Below, piece after piece: positions 24,075 to 35,747 of a stretch of DNA of 64,000 bases. The DNA is taken from contig NC_049915.1 of NCBI RefSeq assembly GCF_001411555.2, positions 18,862,640-18,926,639 of the forward strand, given 5' to 3'. Position numbers and translations under genes: made by a program. Positions within the stretch are counted from its first letter, which is position 1. The number at the start of each line of letters is the position of its first letter. A model generated the notes under the pieces. The model was not told where the DNA came from and made no database searches. It saw only the letters and a list, made by a program, of their open reading frames with translations. This stretch comes from Juglans regia (lineage: Eukaryota > Streptophyta > Magnoliopsida > Fagales > Juglandaceae).

Positions 24075-24600
24075 TGCATGCAGGTTTCGCATCCTTTCTG
24101 AAGATCAACTTGGGGGTTCCCAATTTTCTGTTCTGCTCACTGTTTTTTATCCTGCTTCTTTCTTTGTCGTCTAACCTAACATGGTTAGCATAATCATGTT
24201 ACGGCCTGTGTACTTTACTTTTTTCCCATATGTTGAGGGAATCTATATATACTAATATATGATTTTCAAAGAGGAATATTTATTCTTGTTGAGTCACATC
24301 ATTCGCTTAGCTCTTAAATAAACATAAGAAAAAATATGTGCATCAGCCTGAAGCCTCAGCACACTCAACGCATTGAGTGAAAAAAAAAAAAAAAAAATTT
24401 CTGTGAGGTGTGCTGCGGCTTCCGGCTGATGCGCAGCAAACCTCTAAACATAAAACTTGCATGTCATTTAGCTAAAATCTCATCTCTTAAAAAAAAAAAA
24501 ACATAAACATAGACACATGAATCCATTGATTTGAAAGTTTCTAGCTAAAACTTTCATGGCCATTTATTTTGCTGCAATATATATATATATATATATTTTG
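24075..24600. other. Intergenic with a hairpin and AT microsatellite
   Basis: The 3' flank of the peptidase gene. It includes an imperfect hairpin (24340-24437) with an A17 loop, an A12 run near 24489 and an (AT)n run at about 24578-24597. No gene seen. Confidence 0.45.
24340..24437. repeat. Hairpin-forming inverted repeat with A17 loop
   Basis: The left arm GCATCAGCCTGAAGCCTCAG and following CACACT pair with the right arm AGTGTGCTGCGGCTTCCGGC-type sequence ending TGATGCGC. The arms are about 32 bp with a few mismatches and are separated by a poly(A) spacer. Non-coding. It could be a small fold-back element or a structured 3' region. Confidence 0.55.
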
Positions 24601-26575
24601 CAAGAGCCAGTAGTCACACACATAGCGATTCCATCCCAAGTTTATTTCAAAAAACTCTCATTTATGGTGGAGGAAAACTCTGGTAATATCATTACACTTG
24701 GGGGTTTACAAAGTAAAATAAAACATCCAAAAATATACCCAAAACCAAGTGCCAAGACAAGCCAAAACCAAAATAAACCAAAAACCCAAAAAGACTACGA
24801 ACAACGTGCTTGACGAAAGAGTAAAACAACGTGTTGAGTGTAAACCAAGACGCAAGACAAAGACGCAACTCGACGACAGCCGTAAACCTTGAGCAGTGAA
24901 TGAAACAACGTAAGCACAACTGACCACATTTACGTAAACGTAAACGAACACAACCACTCAATTAGTCCTCAAATACGGCAAAGACAATTTATCCGTTCTA
25001 ATCAATCCTTTAAGGTGCTTTGGAACATGCAAAAGAGATCCCCAAACCAAGGTCAAACCTTGAGCACCCATTTTTTCCAAATAGTCAGCCGTCGCATTTC
25101 CTTCCCGATAAATATGATTAATAGCAAACTCCCCACCTTCGTACAATCTCATCGCCTCCTCCTAGAAATCTTCTAAGTACCACACTTCACAATGCTTCTT
25201 CTGAATCTAAGATACACAAACCAAGGAATCAGACTCAATGTCTATCTGATATAGTCTCAAAGCACGACAATATTTCAATCCTATTAATAAAGCCTTCAAC
25301 TCCGCTAGATTATTCGAACCCTCCCCAAGATAGGACAAAAAAGAAAGCACCATGTCACCACACAAATCCCGAATAATACCCCATGCACCTAACCTCCCTA
25401 GATTGCCGAGGCTACACCCATCAATATTTAATCTAAACCTTCCATGCCTAGGTCTCACCCAACTAATCAATTTAATCCGAATAATCGGAATATTCAAATC
25501 CCTCAACCTCTCCTCATCAGCAAAGGCAATTTTGTTAGTGTAGGAAAGCTACTTTGCACTTTCCTTAACCGCACACAAATAGACCTCCAAATCTCTTTCG
25601 TCGAGATGCATTTACCTTCCATCCTTGCCTTACACTTGCATTGCCACAACTTCCAAATAATAATAGAAGGAAGAATACCCACAATACAACCCACCCGGGA
25701 CTTGGTAGACGCACATCTAAACCAAAGCGAAACCAATTCAAACCATCGTTTATTTGGGTCATAAGGAATGTCCAAAATAATTGAGAACCTCTTCCAAATT
25801 CCAGAAGCCAAATCACCTACAGCGAAAACGTGATTTAAATCCTCATACCTCCCTTGGATACAACAATTACACTTGGACGTAATAGGAATACCAACTCTCC
25901 ACAACCTATCATCAACACTTAAACTGTTATGAAAAGTTTTCCACATTAAAATGGAAATTTTTTTTGGCAAAGCTGCATGCCACACCCACTTAGCCCAAGG
26001 CACAACTGGCGCCGAAACCCGAATACAATTTCAGGCACTTTTGGTGGAGAAACCGCCATCTTTATTATTTAGCCAAACAAGTAAATCTTGTCCAGCTTTG
26101 TGAGCACCCAAGAAACTACAAATTTCCTCCGTTTTTTATATTCCAACGAGCCTCTCTAAGACTTCAATGTCCCATTCATTTTCAATTTTTAATTCAGCCA
26201 ACTTCAACTGTGGCACATCCACCACAAGACAAGAATTAGCAAGAGGTCCTTCATTCAACCAATGATCCCATCAAAAAGAAATATTCCCATCCCGGACTCT
26301 CCATTTTGAATTATCTAACACCGCCGGAATACACTTCACTACCATCTTCCAAAACCGCAAACCCTTTTTGGGATCTAATAAAGAAACATGTTTATCCCCA
26401 ATATATTTAGCACGAAAAAATTTTGACCAAAGATCATTCCCAGTCATAACCTTCCATACAAATTTCATATGAAACGAAGTCTGAACCTCATCAAAATCAC
26501 GGAGGCCAATACCCCCCTCATTAGTTGGCTTACACATCGACTTCCAAGCAACCCATTTCTCAGAGACCAGTAATT
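24600..26575 (-). mobile_element. 5'-truncated LINE (RT C-terminus, zf-RVT, RNase H)
   Basis: In minus orientation the fragment begins inside the reverse transcriptase C-terminal region (WVAWKSMCKPTNEGGIGLRD near 26570-26510). It continues through a zf-RVT region (KWVWHAALPKKISILMWKTF..., 26003-25503) and an RNase H-like domain (FRLNIDGCSLGN... and ELKALLIGLKYCRAL..., 25506-25207). It ends in a 3' UTR (about 24960-24620). Stops and frame changes interrupt it. It joins directly to the C-terminus of the DUF594 pseudogene, so it probably inserted there. The degenerate repeat GTGAC..TACTGG on both sides may be the target duplication. Confidence 0.8.
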
Positions 26576-29066
26576 GGTCACTAGTATAAAACTTATCTGT
26601 CTTGTGGGAAAGGAGAAGCCAGATATGAGTGATCAACCCTCCCCCTCACCTGAGCTGCTTTGCGTGGTACCCCATCGGGCAGTTGCTTGATGCATAGCAC
26701 AGCTTCTCCACCCACATGCTACTCATGATCCGCCATTTATTGATCTCCATTTTCATCAAACTCCTTGTTAGTCTTTGCACATCCTGCAACCATTTGGATG
26801 TGTCCACAGTTTCCTTGCTTTTACTGGAGTCCGCCTCCTTGGGAATTTCTTCATTCATCCAAATCTAACAGAACTCGCCTTCATCCTCTCTCGTTACTGA
26901 TGGTCCAGTAGTTGTTGATAAGAATGTTTTGAGTTTTGTAAGAGCATGCTTGAATATGATGTATGTTGTTGTGGCGCAAAACATTTGAGGGCGCAATGCT
27001 AGAAGATACATCATGTAATTTGAGATTGTTTTGCTCATTTCCATATGCTTGTTCGCAGTACTCATGCATTGAACATCATAACGATAGCAAATGTCTGTTG
27101 CAAGATGCCATATGGTAATGCTCTTATTGAAATCTCTCATAACACTCCATCTGAAATCATGGTTAGGGCATCCATACCTTTCAAGTGCCCAGTGACCTCT
27201 TTGCATAATAGGCTTGGAATTTCTCATATTATCCACCTCTTTCAACTCTTCCACAATCAATTCTTTCAATTCGTTGGAAAATTCCAAGTGGCTCTTACTA
27301 ATGCTCTTTTTGACATCCATTTCCTTGCCAAAAAACTCCATGATTTTATTGCAGTACTTTAACTGCTTGTCGTAAAGGCTAAAGCTTAATAGATTGAACT
27401 GTCCCAATGAATTAGACCACCTTTTCCACTTTGTTGACTTTGGGCCAAGAACTCATAAGCAATGCATCACAAGAGTAGAAGAATTATGGTGCTTGATCAT
27501 TTGAATTATAGCCCAGTCTGAGAAAGGTAGAAGTATATTGATCTGATAAAACTCTAAAATGATGGCAGCAACTATAAGTACCACCAAGATACAGAAATGA
27601 GAATGACCATCTTTGTAAGATTTATTCTTTGTCAAGTACAAGATCACAAGGCCACATAAAGTAGATGCTAAACTCAAGAAATAAAGGATACGGAGAATAC
27701 AGCCTGTCCTCGAATATACGATATATAGGAGACTTTGTGTAGAGCACATCATACATGAAGCCAAGTTCAGCATCTGTGATTTTGAAGATGTCCTCAGGCG
27801 AATATGCATCTGTTAAAAGAGTGTCAACCATTTTGAATAAAGCACGTGATAGCTCATGTGGAAAAGAAAGGACTCGGGTATTAGACTACTAAGGTGAAAC
27901 AAAAGTTATTATGTTCAATCTAACTTTTGTTAAGTCATACTTTGTAATCTATAAATAGAGGCCTTCATTTGTATTTTTGTGATATACATGATACTAGAGA
28001 AAAATACAAAAGAGTGTAGAGAGAATAATTCTTGAGTCAGAAAGCTCCAAGAATTGAGAGGTGTGTTCAAGAGAGATTGTTCTTGTAAACTCATCACTGT
28101 ATTTTTTATCATAAATAAAATGAGAAAGTCTCTTGACTGTTGCTGTCGTGGATGTAGATCACTAGGATCAAACCACGTAATTCCCTTGCGTTCTTGTATT
28201 CTTGTGCATTCTATTTTTTGTGTCAAAATAGTTAATTGTATATTTCTTGGGGAAATCTTGGCAAAACTTGGAGAAGGCAATTCTGTCTGGTACAAGGCAG
28301 AGAAGACAAAATCTCAACAGCATCAATGGACATGCAGGGAAGAGATTCATAAAAAGCGAGTTCTCAAGGTGAGGCTTCAAGCAATCAAAGCGGTAATAAG
28401 CCTTTAAGATTAGTTCTAGACCGGGAATGCCCCAGCTGGCCGGTTAGCTGTCGGAATAAAGAAGGAACTTGATCATCTGCTTCTTGGCGAATTTCCTCGA
28501 TGCTTAGACCAAAGTTCTTCAGTGCTGACTTGAGAGCCCATACGAACTCTCCATACTTGATTATTCCAGTCAGAAACAAGAGCATGTATAGAAATGAGAA
28601 CCAATTTATAATACTCTCGGAACTGAGAATGATAGAAGCTGTAACACCCACTTGAATGACTAGGTTATGAAACTGCCCCAATCCCAACTTACGTCTTCTA
28701 TCGAGTATGCAGTAATGGCATCCGGGTTTCCAGTCTGCGCTAAAACTAAAGGTGCCAACAGTAACTTTAGCTCTCAATTGGCGGCATACTTAAAACTTTC
28801 AAGTTCGGTTGCATTGCATCAACCTTGCCATGGTTATAATCTCCGACTAGGATTGCAGCGAGCTTGCCAATGACAACCTTTGCAAGAGAACCTGACAGCA
28901 AGTAGGCGGACAAAACTGTGAACCTTATCCACAATCCTGGGATGTGTCTTCTGCGACTGCCATAGAAAGTGAGGACAATTTGCAAGGCCAAGTTCACAAA
29001 GACTAGTACTTCAATCTCCGGCCATGAATCCCACGGTAGCTTCTCATGTATTACTAGAACGTCCAA
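26576..29066 (-). pseudogene. DUF4220/DUF594 membrane-protein pseudogene
   Basis: Plant proteins of this family have N-terminal membrane helices (DUF4220) and a C-terminal DUF594 box. Their biochemical role is unknown. Here DUF4220 begins at 29066-28770 (WPEIEVLVFVNLALQIVL, FYGSRRRHIPGLWIR). It shifts frame to APLVLAQTGNPDAITAYSIE (about 28760-28690) and back to VIQVGVTASIIL and GIIKYGEFVWALKSAL. The middle (ITDAELGFMYDVLYTKSP, 27780-27700) shifts frame before YSRTGCILRILYFLSL. DUF594 (TIWHLATDICYRYD, MWVEKLCYASSNCP) ends HAKQLR then TGA, then GGGLITHIWLLLSH. There is no proper ATG. An LTR-like fragment interrupts it at about 27850-28240 and a LINE replaces the end. Clearly non-functional. 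Confidence 0.85.
27855..28240 (+). mobile_element. LTR-like retrotransposon fragment inside the DUF4220 pseudogene
   Basis: Plus-oriented non-coding stretch that looks like a Copia-type LTR. A core promoter TATAAATA sits at 27950-27957, followed by a 5'-leader-like region (AGAGTGTAGAGAGAATAATTC). Near 28150-28200 comes a U5-like segment (GATCAAACCACGTAATTCCC, TTGCGTTCTTGTATT). No internal genes or clear second LTR are seen, so this is a solo or truncated LTR. Exact ends are not defined. Confidence 0.45.
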
Positions 29067-29311
29067 ATTAAATGAATGGGCCCATGATTTTCTCTATCAA
29101 AACAATGAAAGAAAAATGGGCAGAACTATTAAAATTAGTGCTAGCTGGAACTCAAGCCTATAATTAACATAATTGACTAGTACTTTGTATATTCCATTTA
29201 TGAAGACTATTAAGGATGGATGGATATGCTAGAACATCCATTTAAAGATCTAGGTGAGTTCTTTCCCTTTGAGATTTTTATGAATACAAATCATGACCGA
29301 ATATATATAGA

Positions 29312-29517
29312 GGAATGCTACTGATCATTATCTCACACCACACATTTTACATATTTAAATATTTTTTATTTTATTTTATTCTTATTAAATTAATTGATAG
29401 TTGTTCTACTTATCATTGATACATCACATATTTGTTATGAAAAAAATATAAAAAAAAAATCAAATAAATGTGATATGTGATGTATGATGTATGAAGATGA
29501 TAAGTAGAATTATTCAT
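29312..29517. repeat. Fold-back (MITE-like) element
   Basis: The left arm (GAATGCTACTGATCATTATC, then ACACCACACATTTTACAT) and the right arm (...GATGTATGAAGATGATAAG, TAGAATTATTC) are imperfect inverted repeats around an A-rich centre near 29440. About 200 bp, non-coding. Confidence 0.5.
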
Positions 29518-30468
29518 ATATATACACTAGTAAGGGGTTACGTACGTGCAAGACACGTGTACTTCTAGTACGTAGCACCCAATTGGAAAAAAAAAAAAAG
29601 AGCCTCATAAAAAAATAAAATATCTCACTGAATCAATCAATAGTAATAATTTATTAAATAAAAGCTTTTCAAAGACAAATTTTGAACAACACTATTCTCA
29701 GTAATCTCAATAAAAAATTATATCTATGTGGCTTTCGCAAAGAAAATATCAATAGCAGAAAATTTGGACTCTAAGAAAAAATAAAAGTGTTATAGGCTGA
29801 ATTATCACTGTAAATCTATTTGAAAGTAAAAGATAGTACTTACAATTAAATATTACTGAATCACATCAAAAGACCAACATCATGTCAAGGTTTGAAAATA
29901 ATTAATGGTGGTGTTGTATCAACGTATCGTGAGGCAGCTAATCTATATAGTTTGTTGGATAGTTGGTATTAAAACTGTTTATATATATATATATATGTTA
30001 ATAAATAATAATTCAATCATTGCATAACTTGAAAGACAGTTTGACTCATAATTTTAGAAAAAAAAAAAAAAAAAATTCATCAATTAACTCTATGTAGAAA
30101 TTTTTCATAAACATTTTTTTAAAGATTAATAAAACAGAAGCACTTTTTAATTATAAATTTGTAACTAATTACATGTAAAATAGTCAGAAGCAGAAGCAAT
30201 ATAATGCCAAATACTAAAATGTAACAAATAAATTAAATAATTACAGAATATAAAAGTGAAGGAAATAACATAAATAATTACATGTAATTTTTATGATAAT
30301 TTATTTATATGGACCGGTTTTTAAAAGTAGTATTTTTTTTTTTTTGGCACATGGGAAGCCCAAAAGTGAACATCAAAAGCCCAACTACCCCTAAATTTTG
30401 CAGAAGCCCACCCCTGCACCCTCTGCGACGCCGTTTGTAGAAGAAACCCTACATACTTATTCTTTGCT

Positions 30469-30472
<4 letters not shown>

Positions 30473-30502
<30 letters not shown>
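30473..30502 (+). repeat. (CT)n microsatellite
   Basis: About 15 CT units preceded by TTCTTTGCTTCTC, in intergenic DNA. Confidence 0.85.
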
Positions 30503-30508
<6 letters not shown>

Positions 30509-30854
30509 ACAAAAACTCCAACGCCAAACGAAGTTTGCCACGGAACTGTTGAGTGTTTGTGCACTGATCTGAATATTTGTCGGGACTTCATTCCGAACAC
30601 CCAATACAAATAAAAAAAACTCCAAATTATCTCCAATCAAATGGTCATTATGGCTTCTGAGATACACAAAAAGCAAATGTAGAGAAAATAATATGGAACA
30701 AAGCTTTTTTTTTTTTAATGAAATTGAAAACAGTTGTTCTCGCATGCATATTATTCAAGGAATAATATTAATACAAGAGTACATACAATTTGATCTTAAA
30801 TTAGATTTTTAAAATAAGGAAAATATTCTAACCACAAATGGATTACATAAAAGC

Positions 30855-30990
30855 AATCCACAAATTAATGTGGCTTGATCATGTGGTTCATAAGATTATA
30901 AAGTTATTTTTATTGTACGTAAAATAAATCTAATAGATTAGATGAAATCACGTCAGTTTGTGAGATTGTTTGTAGATGTAGTAGTACTCT
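30855..30990. repeat. MITE family B copy (TGATGTGG type)
   Basis: Carries the family pattern AATTAATGTGGCTTGATCATG, TTATAAAGTTATTTTTATTG, AAATAAATCTAATAGATTAG and CACGTCAGTTTGTGAGATTG. The end motifs (TTTGTGAGATTGTTT and its inverse ACAAATTAATGTGG) form short inverted repeats. Relatives lie at about 3346, 5085, 8603, 32445, 36865, 37590, 48962, 57745 and 60198. Confidence 0.6.
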
Positions 30991-31212
30991 TAAAATAATA
31001 CGTGCTTCTCGTGATATGTTTTAATATGGACGCATGACAAATTTATTGAATAAGTTACGTACAAAAGCATGCAGCTGCAGGCAGGACCAAATCTCTATCC
31101 AATAGTTTACGAGTTTTTTTTATTATTATTATTGAAAATTCTTTGGAGCAAATAGATCTAGAGAGACCATTTTCCACAAGAATTTTTAGGTCAATAAGAA
31201 CGTCTTTAATTT

Positions 31213-31249
<37 letters not shown>

Positions 31250-31703
31250 GGAGATGCTTCGTGAAAGATCAGGAGGGTTATAACTAATGTCATCATCAGC
31301 TGGCTGCTGAAAAATCAATACATATATATTATATGCATGTGAATCAATTAATTAAGAAAGATCCGCTTATATATGCTAGCTAATCCTATTTATATATATA
31401 TATATATAAACCCATAATTAATTCATATAATTTTTTTCTAGTACTCAAGGCAGATGATAAAATAAAATAAAATAAATAAAAACCATGCAAAAGCTTCATT
31501 ATTCTTCGAATTAACATCTACGTACAAGGAACGAACCAAATAATAAAGTTAGCCATCAACATGATCTGAAATTCATAACCAGAAAAATTCAAAATAATAT
31601 ATATATATCGATCGCATGCAAGAATTAATTAGTAGCTGATCCAATATCGCTAGCTCCCTCATGGCTGCCAGCTTCATTAATGTCATGATCATCTGATCTT
31701 CCT

Positions 31704-33002
31704 CTAAGCGTCAAGATCATAGTTAAATATGGAAGGCACCATTGAGTTTAGCTCATCGAAGATAGTATCGTCTCCTTCAGCATAAACAGTGCTAGAATCC
31801 TGCAAACAATCGAAATATGTTTGGATGCCATCAGGAAAGGTGCACTGAGATGGCATTGAAGGAGTGTACTCATCAGCTGTTGATGTCATCTCCATCATTT
31901 CTCTAAACTTTGACGATTGAAGAAGAAGCCCTAGGGCTGATGTGGCACTAGTAGTACTACTACTGACTGCAGGCTGTGGCTGATTCAGCTGCAAATTATT
32001 TTGATCTTCTGGTGCACTGATATTAATATATGTTGGGTTGTTCAACAAATTACTTATTAATCCAAGTTCTTCGTTAGGGTTTGGGGATAAATTAATATCG
32101 GCATTAGGATTAATTATATCCACATCGGGAATATTGTAGATCACGTTGTCATTGTTATTACTATTTTGAATGTTGGGTTTGAGCCATTTGATATAACGAC
32201 TGAGATCAAAGTTGGTGACTGCATTCAGTCCACGATATTCTATGGCTGCCATATCATATGCAGTGGCCGCTTCTTCTTGGGTGGCTGCAAAAATTCAAGA
32301 TCATGATATTAATAATGAGATTAATATTTCATGAAATATAACATATATATATAACAAATTAATTAAACATGAAATATAATCCATTTGACATGTAAATTCT
32401 GGGAAAATGGTGATGATATATATTAACGAGTCTTGCCACATCCACAAAGAAATTATACAAAAATAATCCTACAAACTGATGTGGTTTCATTTAATCCGTT
32501 AGATCTACTTTACAATAAAAGTAACTTTATAATCTGACGAACCGCATCAAGCTACATCAGTTTGTGAGATTGTTTTAGTATAATCTTTTTGTAACTAGAG
32601 TATTTTTCATACTTTAATATTATTCGTTTGTCCTAAATGGATACAATTTAGATAAACAGAAGATGATTTCGACACGCCCAAACTCATGAAAACGAGTGGT
32701 TCGATCCAGCTTGACAAGAAGCAAATTAATATTATTAATATATATAACGGGACTGATCATCTGAAAGTTGTCTTTTTCTCTGGTAATTAGTAGCTCGCTT
32801 GTCCATTTGCGGGAACTTCGGATCAATTTAAATAATTTTCAAGGGGATGTCTTTTTCTAGCTAGGTGAATGACAACAATTCAATATTATGTCAGAACTTT
32901 CAAATTAAGGCCTAGAAATTATACAATTACTGAACAAATTAGGATCATCGTCCGATCCAGTTAATTTAATTATTATTTTCTAATTTAGTTGGGTGTACAT
33001 GA

Positions 33003-33049
<47 letters not shown>

Positions 33050-34059
33050 GATTAATTAATAAAATTAGGGAGAATATGGAGGATGAATATATATACCATA
33101 TGTCCCTAGATAGAGATATTTGTTTCCAAAGACTCTGCCAATCCGAGCTTCCCATCTTCCATTGTGATGATGTCTGCGATCATCATCATTGACATATTAT
33201 ATAGAAGAAAATGACATTTCAAATTAAATATATATCATGTGGTAAAAATGAAAAATGGCGATATATATATAATATTAATATTGTGCGTGCTTGATCTTAT
33301 ATATGCATGCATTTTTTATCGATCAATCGATCTTATCACATCTGTTAAATTCTGTTAAAAAAAATTAAATAAATATATATTATAAAGAGATATTAATGGA
33401 TTATCTTGCATGACGTTCTTAACTTCTTCATGATCAATTAAACTACATGAATAATCATGAAATTCGAATATATAATTACCTTGCAACACCTCTATATTTC
33501 GAAACTCCTCGAGAAAACCCACTGCTTTTCCTGCAAATTCGATATATATATATATGTTACAATATTAATTAAAATCTCAAAATTTAATTTACAAGATAAT
33601 TATTTTTCTATATTATATATTGAACGTATATATATACGTACGTAGATGTTGGTACTAAATTATTACCTTCTCAATGATCCAATATATTCTTCTCTTGACA
33701 GGCCATCCATTTCTTTCAGTTCTTTCTCGTATGTGGATAACTGTAATATTAATTACTGTGGACGGATTAGTATATGTATATAAACATCTAATTCCTATAT
33801 AGATAAAATAATCTTCGATCCAGTGATCTATTATTGAAAGAAAATGAAGCATAATTATCACCGGAAAGTTGAGAATGGTTTCTTGACCCCAATACTTCAG
33901 AGCAGCTAGGTCATATGCATGTGCTGCTGCGTCTTCATCGACATAGGCACCTGAAAATTATTCCAACATCGGAAAATAATCAGAAACACTACAAAAACAT
34001 ATGATTAACTAACTGCAAGATCGATCATAGTGAAACTGCACTGAAATTATTATTATAAG

Positions 34060-34090
<31 letters not shown>

Positions 34091-34303
34091 TTAGTTCTGG
34101 TTTTTATTAATTTCCATGATATTGCATGCACGTAGCAGAAGTCATAAATTCATACATACCAAGGTAAACTGCATTCGAGCAAGTTTCCCACCGATCGCAA
34201 GACGTTAACAGGACACAACCGAGAACGGAAAGACAAACCCCATCAGTAATAGCACCATGTAAATATATATATATGATTAACGAAGGAAAGAAGAGATCAT
34301 TTC

Positions 34304-34341
<38 letters not shown>

Positions 34342-34740
34342 TCCGATCAGTATGAAGTACCTTGCCGTCCTTTCTTGCTTTGTGATTCATTCCAACAATT
34401 CTTATCCCATAAATGAGCTTCATATCGTCCAGTCCATCGATGTCTGAAATGATCACGAGGCACCCGGTACACTTCAGAAAAGGAAACAAATAAAGCAAAT
34501 CCAGAAAAAAACTATCTAATATTTTGAAGAACTCGATCGATGCATGAAACAAAAAGTTTGAGTGGTTGTTGACCTAGTAACCCCTCGATATATTGAGCTA
34601 CGTTGAGGAGGAGAGTCTCTTGGAACACTTCTCCTTGTCCGTTTCACCTTTTTCACAGTAGTAGTACTGTTATTGACATTAGAATTACTGCTGCTGTTTC
34701 CTGCATTTTTTTTCTGGTTTTGTGCTGACAATTTAGCCAT
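31704..34740 (-). CDS. AP2-family transcription factor, WRINKLED3/4-like, 8 exons, frameshift in exon 5
   Basis: Nuclear two-AP2-domain factor of the WRINKLED type. Known members activate fatty-acid and cutin/wax biosynthesis genes. Exons in order: 34740-34574, 34443-34361, 34168-34160, 33950-33862, 33741-33667, 33530-33480, 33173-33097 and 32284-31704. The 9-bp third exon (TTTACCTTG, giving VYL) is a hallmark of this family. AP2-1 begins [20 protein letters not shown] and AP2-2 runs from [20 protein letters not shown] to [15 protein letters not shown]. The tail [17 protein letters not shown] and [11 protein letters not shown] fits the WRI3/WRI4 branch. One oddity matters: exon 5 has one base too many (GAAAGAAACTG where GAAAGAACTG is expected). 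It shifts the frame after STYEKE, and a stop follows in exon 6. Either a recent null allele or a base-call error. All other junctions keep frame. Confidence 0.85.
32445..32605. repeat. MITE family B copy in AP2 intron 7
   Basis: Reads ATCCTACAAACTGATGTGGT, TTCATTTAATCCGTTAGATC, AAAAGTAACTTTATAATCTG and ACATCAGTTTGTGAGATTG. The outer blocks CAAACTGATGT and ACATCAGTTTG are exact inverted repeats. It lies in the AP2 intron between exons 7 and 8. Confidence 0.7.
33005..33046 (+). repeat. (AT)n microsatellite in AP2 intron 7
   Basis: About 21 AT units within the intron before the last exon of the AP2 gene. Similar AT runs lie in its other introns at about 34067-34090 and 34310-34338. Confidence 0.85.
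34160..34168 (-). other. 9-bp micro-exon of the AP2 gene
   Basis: On the minus strand ATGCAG is followed by TTTACCTTG and GTATG. With the G ending exon 2 and the GT opening exon 4 it encodes V-Y-L-G of the first AP2 domain. The same 9-nt exon is known in WRINKLED1 and related AP2 genes. Confidence 0.85.
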
Positions 34741-34835
34741 GAAAATACAGCACGGAACAAGCTGCTAGCTAGCTAGAAGGGGAATGCGAGTTGAAAATAT
34801 CGATATATGACTGAAGTCCTGCAACGAGAAGGGTT

Positions 34836-34846
34836 TTTTATATAAA
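34836..34846 (-). promoter_or_regulatory. TATA box of the AP2 gene
   Basis: On the minus strand TTTATATAAAA lies about 100 bases upstream of the ATG at 34740, a suitable position for a core promoter. Confidence 0.55.
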
Positions 34847-35714
34847 GGGAATCAGAAGAGGATATAGGAGCTATAAGATCAGCAGTACTATGGGTTGGCA
34901 TATTAGATATCATAGCCGGCAGAAGAGATAGTTTGTGACCGTCTTTAACCGGCTTATATGGCTATTTTCTTCTTGTCCTCGCCTAACTTTGTGTTATGTG
35001 CTGTTTCAATCAATCAAAATATTGCTTTCTTAATTAATCATCGATCTACCCTTCTTCTATGCCATATCAATTTAATTTTAAAGGCTAATTAATTAAGCCC
35101 TTTTATCCTCTACATTAATGTATAAGATCGATCTTTTGGTAATATATACAATATGGATATAGCAAGTAATTTCATCGATCGTTGGATACTATACATGAAC
35201 ACATACATATATACAAACATAAATACATTCATAAATATATATATATATGGTAGATCACAGAGATACTACAAGAAAAACGTTTATTTATATATAGCCAGTT
35301 ATATATTTGTAATGAAAATCATGAAAATTATTTGTTGACAAAATGAATCAATTATCATCGTAAATAACTCACCACAAATAATTGCATGTGAACTTATAAT
35401 GAGAGAGAGATTAAAATGAAGAAGTTAATTCGATCTCTCTATGTTTTTTTTTGGCATGTGATGTGTAATTTATTAATTTTCTTTATATAAGTTTTTAAAC
35501 GTTATAGAAATGCATGGCTAAAGTACTGGTAGCAAAATGAGGATCAGGTAATTATAGGGTTTACTCGTTGAGGCTAGCTACCTACCAAGCTAAATTAATG
35601 TTGAAGTTGCACTTGGCCGGGGATCAACCAAATCGGCCACCATACCATGATCATGTTCAAGATCGAACTAGCCAATACCACGTCATATCCTGGCCTAGCT
35701 AGCTTATATAAATA

Positions 35715-35747
<33 letters not shown>

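Larger units (their letters stand above)
29067..31703. other. Intergenic, AT-rich with short elements
   Basis: No gene seen. Holds a fold-back element (29312-29517), a (CT)n microsatellite (about 30473-30502), a TGATGTGG-family copy (30855-30990) and an (AT)n run (31217-31245). A short transcribed-looking patch near 30350-30610 has no recognisable protein. Confidence 0.45.

Noticed and set aside
30398..30613. Short gene with a (CT)n-rich leader
   Set aside because: The frame depends on the CT microsatellite and has no known motif.
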